Assembly: GCA_903907865.1 (NCBI GenBank)
Contig: CAIVPR010000162.1
Location: forward strand, 1 to 41,148
From: an uncultured Acidobacteriia bacterium
GTDB lineage: Bacteria; Acidobacteriota; Terriglobia; Bryobacterales; Bryobacteraceae
DNA length: 41,148 nt
Reading direction: 5' to 3'
Part shown: positions 36,001 to 41,148 of the stretch, in pieces
Layout: every line of letters begins with the position of its first letter
Position numbering within the stretch: the stretch's first letter is position 1
Made by a program: the position numbers and the translations under genes
Notes under the pieces: generated by a model
The model's input: the letters and a program-made list of their open reading frames with translations, nothing else
Databases searched by the model: none
What the model was told of the DNA's origin: nothing

Positions 36001-36392
36001 TCGGACCCGTTCTGGAGTTCCACTTGGACTGCCGAAGCTTCCACGGTGACCGTCTGGGTTGCGTCGCCGAGTTCGAGCGCGAAGTTGACTGTCAATGCGT
36101 CGGTCACATTCAGGATGACGTCCTGCCGGACCGCCTTCTTGAACCCCTTTGCTTCCACGGCGACAGAGTACTTGCCGACTTCGAGGAGCGGCGCACTGTA
36201 GTTGCCGGAATCTTCCGTGCGCGCGGTGCGCACAGCGGTGTTCCGGGCTGTGAAGGTGAACGAGACGGTGGCTCCGGGAACGGCGGCACCGGAAGGATCC
36301 GTTACGGTGCCCGCGATGGAACCGGTGTTCTGTTGCGCAAATACAAGGCCGACTGAAATCGCGAGGGTAGTCGCGAGGCGAAGTGCTGTCAT
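33024..36392 (-). CDS. Oar-like TonB-dependent receptor with carboxypeptidase-regulatory domain
   Basis: About 1122 residues. Signal peptide (1-20), CarboxypepD_reg Ig-like module (about 22-105: G-S-I-A-G-T-V-T-D-P-S-G-A-A-V-P-G-A-T-V), then a plug (about 120-250, with I-N-G-A-R-N, S-W-Q-V-D-G, Y-S-A-E-A-G-R-A-G-G-A-Q-V-Q-V) and a long beta barrel ending in a terminal Phe (Q-L-G-A-K-L-Y-F). This is the acidobacterial Oar-type outer-membrane receptor, thought to import large or glycan-derived ligands or act in adhesion; the ligand is unknown. ATG 36392 has AAGGGAG about 10 nt upstream; TTG 36395 is less likely. It starts 27 nt after the epimerase stop, so it may be cotranscribed with the two sugar genes before it. 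Confidence 0.95.
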   Translation of the reverse strand: MTALRLATTLAISVGLVFAQQNTGSIAGTVTDPSGAAVPGATVSFTFTARNTAVRTARTEDSGNYSAPLLEVGKYSVAVEAKGFKKAVRQDVILNVTDALTVNFALELGDATQTVTVEASAVQVELQNGSEQSTTIDGAQIRESALVTRNYEQLVAMMPGVSSASVDQLYVGTSLPSGQTATIPFAINGARNSSSSWQVDGSDNVDRGSNQTLLNTPSIDAIAQFKVMRSGYSAEAGRAGGAQVQVVTKSGTAGFHGDVYEFFRNNKLAANNFYNNATKVNLDANGKSAVAPLRYNDFGWTLGGPVYIPGHYNTEKNKTFFFFSEEFRRVITYSTGTATVPTQAQATGTFPGAVCTSYTGSTCNATSTTVAPSLINPVAQAYLKDIYSHIALPSSGNTLVSLFRNIYNFEQELYKIDQNFGPKLHIAARYLRDQIPTQEPQGLFSLGSSIPNIGITSTNAPGRNWNFHATSTFSPNWLNDAGYSLSFGAILSDPTGYINAHASPDIKTNLPFPVTLPLVPTLTFSGGTSILGYGSYRDYNRNHNLFDNMTLVKGKHTFRFGGTWNHYQKTENAASGNQGTFAFSPASVPSTTSTFQQSFANFLTGNVATFTQSSEDVTPDMRAVQWEAYGLDDWRVKPNLTINIGLRYSMFRQPWDEKAELTNFDPGTYSASAVPAMTAGGLLTSNAQNYLNGIIINGKNSPWGNKVSSQDSKDIAPRFGFAWDPYKNGKTAVRGGYGIFYDATLYGTFEQNIFANPPYVNAVTLSNVTLDNPAGGTAAVSTTPKILRGTPTQFKTPYSQQWSLELQREVARNMIVSASYVGTKGTHLLGIIDINEVAPNLAFTSGFAPTTTNYTSTAAEAPLNLLRPYKGYSSINVVEPWFNSNYHSLQVFAQKRFKGDNQISLAYTWARNMTDNGSDRSNAPQNSYNFKADYARATFDRRQVANVNFIYMLPFFTAQKGIVGKAAGGWQLSGIGSLYTGLPYTVTTSSWDPAALGILPGAASARPDLLCDPYAGVSSTRLAWFNTACFKNPVAGDHHIGNAGRSVLLGPGYVGFSLSFSKNVVFGPENRFRFQIRAEASNALNHTNPSLFGSTNNTSSLFGTVTGYRDPRTVQLGAKLYF

Positions 36393-36419
36393 CAAGGTGT
36401 AACTCCCTTGATCACTACT

Positions 36420-37364
36420 TTAGCGCGAGTTGCGGTACCACTCCAGCGTCAGACGCATGCCCTCTTCGAAGGTGTATTGCGGGCTATGGCCTAGATCTCG
36501 CACCGCTGCCACAGTGTCGGCCTGGGAATCCCGGACGTCGCCTTCGCGAGGCGGCCCGTAGACGGGAGGAATGGAGACGCGTTCGATGCCCTGCAGCAGG
36601 CTCCACGCCTCGTTCAACGTGATGCGCCCGCCGTTGCCGCCGTTGTATACTTTTCCGGAAACCACCTCGGCCGGCGCCTTGGCAGCCTTCAGGTTGAGGG
36701 CGACGACATCTTCAACGAAGGTGAAGTCGCGCGATTGACCGCCATCGCCGAAGAGAGTCGGCGACCGGCGATCCAGCAGGGCGGTCATAAACAAGGATAG
36801 AATCCCGGAATAGGGACTGGTCGGGTCCTGCCTTGGGCCGAAGACGTTGAAATACCGGATGCTGACCGTTTCGAGCCCGAAACAGGAGGCCCAGACCGAC
36901 ATGTAGTACTCGCCCATCAGCTTTTGGGCTGCGTATGGCGACTTCGGATTGGTCTGCATGGTCTCCACCTTCGGCAATACCAAGGTGTCGCCGTAGCAGG
37001 AGGATGAGGCCGCATAAACAACCCGGCGGACACCGGAGTCCTTGGCGGCCCGCAGCACGTTGAATGTGCCGTTCACGTTGACATCGTGCGACGGGACCGG
37101 ATCGTGGATGGAGCGCGGCACGGACGGGATGGCGGCTTCGTGGAAGACCACCTCCACGCCATCCATGGCTTTCCGCAGGGCGTTGTAGTCCCGGATGTCC
37201 ACGTTCAGGAAATCCACGGAGTCCCGGACTTCGTCGAGGTTCCGCTCATTTCCGGTAAGCAGGTTGTCAACGACGGTGACACGGCTGGCGCCGTCACGCA
37301 GGAGTCCGCGCACCAGCGCCGACCCGATAAAACCCGCGCCTCCAGTGACTAGATGGCGGTTCAT
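36420..37364 (-). CDS. NAD-dependent sugar-nucleotide epimerase (WbpP/GalE-like)
   Basis: 314 residues, cytosolic extended short-chain dehydrogenase. NAD loop G-G-A-G-F-I-G (8-14), Asp33 for ribose, catalytic S-S-S-C-Y-G and Y-A-A-Q-K (Tyr144, Lys148), then S-I-R-Y-F-N-V-F-G-P-R-Q-D-P and R-D-F-T-F-V-E-D-V-V. The Y-F-N-V-F-G-P-R-Q-D-P-x-S-P-Y-S-G pattern is that of UDP-GlcNAc/UDP-glucuronate 4-epimerases of the WbpP group, feeding surface polysaccharide; the exact sugar is inferred. The start 37364 overlaps the isomerase stop as ATGA, so translation is coupled. Family very sure. Confidence 0.92.
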   Translation of the reverse strand: MNRHLVTGGAGFIGSALVRGLLRDGASRVTVVDNLLTGNERNLDEVRDSVDFLNVDIRDYNALRKAMDGVEVVFHEAAIPSVPRSIHDPVPSHDVNVNGTFNVLRAAKDSGVRRVVYAASSSCYGDTLVLPKVETMQTNPKSPYAAQKLMGEYYMSVWASCFGLETVSIRYFNVFGPRQDPTSPYSGILSLFMTALLDRRSPTLFGDGGQSRDFTFVEDVVALNLKAAKAPAEVVSGKVYNGGNGGRITLNEAWSLLQGIERVSIPPVYGPPREGDVRDSQADTVAAVRDLGHSPQYTFEEGMRLTLEWYRNSR

Positions 37365-38236
37365 TGGCGGGCCAACGCCTCCTGTTTGCGGAGATACTCG
37401 ATCGTCTCGGTGGCGATACGCTCGCCGCCGATCTCGAAGTCGAAGGCTTCCAGCGACACCCAACCGTCGTAGTTCAACCGATCCAGAGCGCGGAAGATGC
37501 TGACGAAGTCGTAGTCGCCAGTGCCTGGGTGGCGACCGTCCATCTCGTTGACGTGGACGTGGCGGATCAGCGGGAAATACTGCTCGATCAGTTCGTCGTG
37601 GGGTGTGGTTTCATCCTCGGCGTTGTGGCAATCGAACATGGTGCGGACTGCCGGGCTGGCGATGGTCTTCACAACTTCGGCGGCGTCGGCCAGCGTGTTA
37701 ACGACGTCGCTTTGGGACTTCGGCAGTGCCTCCATGAGCAGTTTGACGCCGCGTTCGACCGCGCGGGGAGCGATGGACGCCATGCCGTCGACGAAGTTCC
37801 GGGTTGCCTCGGCGGATGTCAGGCCGCCGGTGGAGGAGCGTTGTTTGGGGGATCCGAAGACCATGACCCCGTTCTCGCCGAGGTCGGCGCAGAGGTCGAC
37901 CAGATTGCGGACGTACTCCCAACTCGCGGTGCGCAGGGCTGTATCGGGGGTGGTCACGTGGATGGTCTTGGGCGTGACCAGCAGCCAGTGGAGCCCGGCG
38001 AAGCCGACACCTTCCTCGGCCATGATCCGGCGGTACTCGCGGCGCTTGGCCGCGTCGATTTCGAGCGGGTCGGCGGCGAGGGTGAACGGCGCGATTTCAA
38101 TGCCGTCGTAGCCCGCGGTCCGCAGGACGCGGCAGACCTCGGCGAAGGACTTAGGGTCGGCCTGTTTGTAGCGCCCACCACTGTGCGGGGCCTCGAAAGC
38201 CTCGTTGCACATTGCGTATCGGAACGGATTTCCCAT
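37361..38236 (-). CDS. Sugar phosphate isomerase/epimerase (AP-endonuclease-2 TIM barrel)
   Basis: 291 residues without a signal peptide. The xylose-isomerase-like TIM barrel blocks are Y-D-G-I-E-I-A-P-F, F-A-G-L-H-W-L-L, K-L-L-M-E-A-L-P (Glu), T-M-F-D-C-H-N (Asp, His), I-R-H-V-H-V-N-E-M-D-G-R-H-P-G-T-G-D-Y-D-F (His and the G-x-G-D substrate loop) and V-S-L-E-A-F. The metal site looks complete. Members isomerise or epimerise keto-sugars or inositol-type compounds; the substrate here is unknown. It leads a run with the sugar-nucleotide epimerase (ATGA overlap) and possibly the Oar-like receptor. Divergent from the rRNA methyltransferase, 48 nt apart. Confidence 0.85.
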   Translation of the reverse strand: MGNPFRYAMCNEAFEAPHSGGRYKQADPKSFAEVCRVLRTAGYDGIEIAPFTLAADPLEIDAAKRREYRRIMAEEGVGFAGLHWLLVTPKTIHVTTPDTALRTASWEYVRNLVDLCADLGENGVMVFGSPKQRSSTGGLTSAEATRNFVDGMASIAPRAVERGVKLLMEALPKSQSDVVNTLADAAEVVKTIASPAVRTMFDCHNAEDETTPHDELIEQYFPLIRHVHVNEMDGRHPGTGDYDFVSIFRALDRLNYDGWVSLEAFDFEIGGERIATETIEYLRKQEALARQ

Positions 38237-38284
38237 CAGTTGCTTTCCATCGGGCGGTTGGATATCAACCCCCTAGTTTGCCAG

Positions 38285-39493
38285 ATGCCCGAGCGCGGAG
38301 TGCGCGCACGCGATCATGGTGTATTGGAACAACTTACGGTTCGGCATGAGGTGGTGGTCACGCGCAAGGGCTCGGCCCGCATACGGGAGGGGCATCCATG
38401 GGTGTTCCGGGGCGAGATTGTGGGCGCGGTCGCGGCGAAACCGGGCGACACGGTGCGGGTGCTCGACGACAAGGGGAAGTTCATCGGGCAGGCGCACTAC
38501 AGCACGAGTTCGCTGATCGCCATGCGGATGTTGTCGCGGGGCGGGGAAGCGGTGGATTTTGTCGCCCGGATCGATGCCGCCCAGCGCTTGCGGGACATGG
38601 TGGTGGCCGGCACCGACGCCTATCGTCTAGTTCACGCCGAGGGCGATTTCCTGCCCGGCCTGATCATCGACCGGTACGCGGATTGTTTCGCCGTCCAAGC
38701 CTTGGACCAAGGGATGGACCGGGCGCTGCCGAAGATTGTGGACGCGCTGGAGCGCCTCTATTCGCCCCGCGCCATTGTTGCCCGCAACGACGCCTTCGTC
38801 CGGACTCTGGAGGAGCTGCCCCGCGAGACGAAACTGCTGACCGGAACCTTGGACGCTCCAGTCCCGGTGCGCATGAACGGTTTCGCCATGGAGGCGGATC
38901 TGCTGCACGGGCAAAAGACCGGAGTCTTCCTCGACCAGCGCGAAAACTACGAGGCGGCGGGTCGATACGCCAGGGGCCGTGCGCTTGACATGTTCACATG
39001 CACCGGCGGGTTCGCGATGCACTTGGCCCGGAACGCCGATACTGTGGAGGCGGTCGACTCCAGCGGTCCGGCCTTGGAGACGGCACGCCGGAACACCGCG
39101 GCGAACGGCCTCGAAAACGTGAAGTTCCGGGAAGCTGATGCGTTCGACCTGCTTTCCAGCTACGTTTCGTCGCGGCGGATTTTCGACACGGTCGTGTTGG
39201 ATCCGCCCGCGTTCGCCAAATCCCGCGCCCAGATCGACGCTGCGGTCCGGGCTTACAAGGAGATCAACCTCCGGGGGCTGCGGCTGTTGAGTGCGGGCGG
39301 GATCCTGGTTACGAATTCGTGCTCCCACCACATTGATGAATCGACCCTATTGGGCGTGCTGGCCGCGGCGGCGCTTGACGCGGGCAAGACACTGAGGATC
39401 TTGGAGCGGAGAACCCAGGGGCGGGACCATCCGATCCTGCTGTCGGTACCGGAGACGATGTACCTGAAGTGCATTATCGCCCAAGTCTGCTGA
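38285..39493 (+). CDS. RlmI-type class I rRNA methyltransferase (PUA plus SAM domain)
   Basis: About 402 residues. A PUA domain (T-R-K-G-S-A-R-I-R-E-G-H-P-W-V-F, about 25-100) is followed by an RlmI-type linker domain (G-D-F-L-P-G-L-I-I-D-R-Y) and the Rossmann methyltransferase: G-V-F-L-D-Q-R-E-N-Y, A-L-D-M-F-T-C-T-G-G-F-A (SAM loop), V-E-A-V-D-S-S, and the catalytic V-V-L-D-P-P-A-F-A-K-S. E. coli RlmI makes m5C1962 in 23S rRNA; the target is inferred by homology. The start is uncertain: ATG 38285, TTG 38325 or GTG 38351 are all in frame and none has a Shine-Dalgarno. A far longer open frame upstream is antisense to the isomerase and rejected. Confidence 0.88.
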   Translation: MPERGVRARDHGVLEQLTVRHEVVVTRKGSARIREGHPWVFRGEIVGAVAAKPGDTVRVLDDKGKFIGQAHYSTSSLIAMRMLSRGGEAVDFVARIDAAQRLRDMVVAGTDAYRLVHAEGDFLPGLIIDRYADCFAVQALDQGMDRALPKIVDALERLYSPRAIVARNDAFVRTLEELPRETKLLTGTLDAPVPVRMNGFAMEADLLHGQKTGVFLDQRENYEAAGRYARGRALDMFTCTGGFAMHLARNADTVEAVDSSGPALETARRNTAANGLENVKFREADAFDLLSSYVSSRRIFDTVVLDPPAFAKSRAQIDAAVRAYKEINLRGLRLLSAGGILVTNSCSHHIDESTLLGVLAAAALDAGKTLRILERRTQGRDHPILLSVPETMYLKCIIAQVC

Positions 39494-39524
39494 GTATACT
39501 TCTTCAATAGGTCCTGTTGCCGAT

Positions 39525-40757
39525 ATGCGCCAACCGAAATCGCCGAAGCCCGGCCGCCGCCAGATCCTTTCCCTGGGGGCGGGTGCCGTCTCCCTGGCAT
39601 CCTGCACCAAAGCTCCCGAAGCAGCGATCCCTGCCACCGCCGGGAATGCCGCCAACATGCGGCCCTACGGCGAGCGCTCTTCGTTTGAAAAGCCGGTCCG
39701 CGCCATCCGGTCTCTGTCCGCCAGTTCCGGAACCGGATCGAGCCGCGTGCCGCTAGCCGACCTCTACGGGATGGTCACGCCGTCGTCGCTCACCTACGAG
39801 CGGCACCACGCGGGCGTCCCGACCATCGACCCCGCTGCGCACAAGTTGCTGGTCCATGGGTTGGTTGATCGCCCACTGGTGTTCACCATGGACGACATCC
39901 GACGGTTTCCGTCGGTTTCCCGCATCTGCTTCCTCGAGTGCGGCGGCAACAACCTGAGTGACCAGCGCGGCGAATCGTCGCCCAATGTCCAACAGAGCCA
40001 TGGCTTGCTCAGCGGAGTGCAGTGGACCGGGGTACCGCTGTCAATCGTCCTTCGCGAGGTTGGCCTCCAGCCCAAGGCGAAGTGGATGGTGGCCGAGGGT
40101 GTCGACAATTGCCGAATGGCACGAAGCATCCCGATCGAGAAGGCGCTCGACGACGCGCTGCTTGTCTACGGCCAGAACGGGGAGGCATTGCGGCCGGAGC
40201 AAGGTTACCCCTTGCGGTTGGTCCTGCCCGGGTGGGAGGGCAACACGAACGTCAAGTGGCTGGGTCGGCTGAACTTGGTGGACCAGCCCGCCATGTCGAG
40301 CAAGGAAACCGCCTATTACACGGAATTGCGGTCCGACGGCAAGGCCGAAATGTTCAGTTTTGTGATGGAGGCACGGTCGGTGATCACAAGGCCCTCCGGC
40401 GGTAGGAAGATTGCGACGGGGCCGGGATTCCATCAGATCGACGGGCTGGCGTGGTCCGGGCGCGGCAAGATCAAGTTGGTGGAGGTGTCGGTGGACGGGG
40501 GGAAGACCTGGGGCAAGGCCGAATTGCAGGAGCCGGTGCTCGACAAGGCGCTCACTGCATTCCGCTTTCCTTGGAAGTGGGACGGTCAGGAAACGGTGAT
40601 CCAGTCGCGCTGCGTGGACGAGACGGGTTACTTGCAGCCGACCCGCGAGGAACTGGTGGCGGCGCGCGGGCTGTTCAGCGGCTACCACTACAACGCCATC
40701 AAGCCGTGGAAGGTGATGGCGAACGGAGATGTGACGCACGTTCCAATCGTTCTGTAG
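39525..40757 (+). CDS. SoxC-like sulfite-oxidase-family molybdopterin protein, Tat lipoprotein
   Basis: 410 residues. The N-terminus is a twin-arginine signal (G-R-R-Q-I-L-S-L) with a lipobox L-A-S-C (Cys27), so it is exported folded and probably lipid-anchored. The oxidoreductase-molybdopterin domain has the molybdenum cysteine in F-L-E-C-G-G-N (Cys139), W-T-G-V-P-L, and W-E-G-N-T-N-V-K-W-L. The C-terminal Mo-co dimerisation domain has V-E-V-S-V-D-G-G-K-T-W. The nearest relatives are SoxC and sulfite dehydrogenases, whose electron acceptor is a c-type cytochrome (SoxD); none is found downstream. A TATACT box about 24 nt before the ATG may be its promoter. Family very sure, substrate inferred. 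Confidence 0.93.
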   Translation: MRQPKSPKPGRRQILSLGAGAVSLASCTKAPEAAIPATAGNAANMRPYGERSSFEKPVRAIRSLSASSGTGSSRVPLADLYGMVTPSSLTYERHHAGVPTIDPAAHKLLVHGLVDRPLVFTMDDIRRFPSVSRICFLECGGNNLSDQRGESSPNVQQSHGLLSGVQWTGVPLSIVLREVGLQPKAKWMVAEGVDNCRMARSIPIEKALDDALLVYGQNGEALRPEQGYPLRLVLPGWEGNTNVKWLGRLNLVDQPAMSSKETAYYTELRSDGKAEMFSFVMEARSVITRPSGGRKIATGPGFHQIDGLAWSGRGKIKLVEVSVDGGKTWGKAELQEPVLDKALTAFRFPWKWDGQETVIQSRCVDETGYLQPTREELVAARGLFSGYHYNAIKPWKVMANGDVTHVPIVL

Positions 40758-40826
40758 AGACATTCTGGGATTCAACATCGAGACACTTTCAGGTGGACAC
40801 CTACCTTTCAAACGCCGGAGGACGAC

Positions 40827-40946
40827 ATGGAGCGGCTTTCAGCCTATGACACCGAGACACGGTTCCGGGCCAGGGCCGCGCGGGGATCTGCGGAAGACGG
40901 CTTGCCGCTCCTCGACAGGCTGGATCAAGCTTTTCAGGACGAATGA
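40827..40946 (+). CDS. 39-residue hypothetical small protein
   Basis: Begins MERLSAYDTETRFRARAARG and continues S-A-E-D-G-L-P-L-L-D-R-L-D-Q-A-F-Q-D-E. Hydrophilic, helical and charged, with no membrane segment or cysteine. GGAGGA lies 4 nt before the ATG, which is good support; the frame ends in TGA at 40944. I do not recognise it. It lies 69 nt after the SoxC-like stop, on the same strand and just before a hairpin-rich stretch, so it could also be the remnant of a larger gene. Confidence 0.35.
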   Translation: MERLSAYDTETRFRARAARGSAEDGLPLLDRLDQAFQDE

Positions 40947-41080
40947 ACCTCGAAACGGCAGTTGGCCGTGTCAGTGTGCATTTTCGCTTCCCCCAACAAA
41001 CGCTCCGTCGCGGTCGCGGCTTCCATGAGAAGGCCCCCCTGTGTCAAGGGGTATTTCCGGTTTTTTCCCGAACGGGGTCG

Positions 41081-41148
41081 CAGGGGCGGAGCCCCTGTAC
41101 CTTTCCGGCCGCAGTTCGGCCGGTAACCAGGGCTGGCGCAAGCCAGCT
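41081..41148. repeat. Row of perfect hairpins at the right edge
   Basis: Three consecutive perfect stems: 41081-41087 with 41091-41097 (7 bp, 3-nt loop), 41105-41111 with 41117-41123 (7 bp, 5-nt loop), 41132-41137 with 41142-41147 (6 bp, GCAA loop). A weaker 5-bp stem sits near 41033-41050. The run is cut by the window end. The pattern resembles interspersed GC-rich repeat units rather than a simple terminator. No second copy was seen in the window. The 40947-41080 stretch before it holds no gene I recognise. Confidence 0.5.

Noticed and set aside
37364-38284. In-frame N-terminal extension of the RlmI-like gene antisense to the sugar isomerase
   Set aside because: The isomerase is secure and the extension resembles no PUA/methyltransferase sequence.

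Overview
The window reads as a chromosomal segment of a GC-rich acidobacterium of the Bryobacterales/Solibacter type. The evidence is a Soli_TIGR03435-family protein, an Oar-like TonB-dependent receptor with an N-terminal carboxypeptidase-regulatory domain, PEP-CTERM-tailed secreted proteins, many Tat- or Sec-exported enzymes, and mostly weak Shine-Dalgarno sequences. No rRNA, tRNA, CRISPR array or intact insertion sequence was seen. The taxonomic call is inference from gene families, not from a marker gene.

Layout. 1-1.7 kb: the truncated tail of a tandem Ig-like protein and a decayed member of a multicopy acidobacterial ORF family; this edge looks rearranged. 1.7-3.4 kb (minus): DedA/VTT-type membrane protein and tsaD. 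3.4-6.8 kb (plus): TPR protein, a secreted protein with a PEP-CTERM-like tail, and the TIGR03435 protein. 6.9-12.9 kb (minus): a tight five-gene run uvrA, deoxyhypusine-synthase-like gene, CPBP protease, mtnA, secreted redoxin, with three consecutive 4-nt stop/start overlaps. 13-20 kb (plus): double zinc-ribbon protein, RluA-family pseudouridine synthase, then a complete tripartite RND efflux operon in the order outer-membrane factor, pump, adaptor. 20-20.7 kb (minus): MNT/HEPN pair. 20.8-21.5 kb (plus): 1-Cys peroxiredoxin. 21.5-24.7 kb (minus): secreted redoxin, pyrD, alpha/beta hydrolase, SUMF1-domain protein.

24.7-27.6 kb (plus) is the least ordinary part. It holds a small cysteine-containing secreted protein, tandem operator-like dyads, a PEP-CTERM protein, a 317-bp gap, a PRC-barrel protein, elaborate intergenic hairpins, a membrane protein and a 25-residue membrane peptide with a perfect ribosome binding site. 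27.7-30.6 kb (minus): MauE/DoxX-like quinone-side protein with a DsbA-like partner, a UxuA-like TIM barrel and a second DsbA-like paralogue. 30.6-38.2 kb: three exported or cytosolic sugar isomerase/dehydrolase-type proteins, dienelactone hydrolase, Uma2 nuclease, Oar-like receptor, NAD-dependent sugar epimerase and sugar-phosphate isomerase. 38.3-40.8 kb (plus): RlmI-type rRNA methyltransferase and a SoxC-like molybdopterin enzyme. The right edge has a 39-codon ORF and a row of perfect hairpins typical of an interspersed repeat.

Themes: envelope redox chemistry recurs (two TlpA-like redoxins, two DsbA-like proteins, MauE-like protein, SoxC-like enzyme, peroxiredoxin). A set of start codons lies only 6-9 nt downstream of a -10-like hexamer, which suggests frequent leaderless transcription. 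I see no large novel defence or biosynthetic locus. The best candidates for something undescribed are the uvrA-linked deoxyhypusine-synthase-like gene, the PRC-barrel/membrane protein/micropeptide group, and the operator-like dyads at 25.03 kb.
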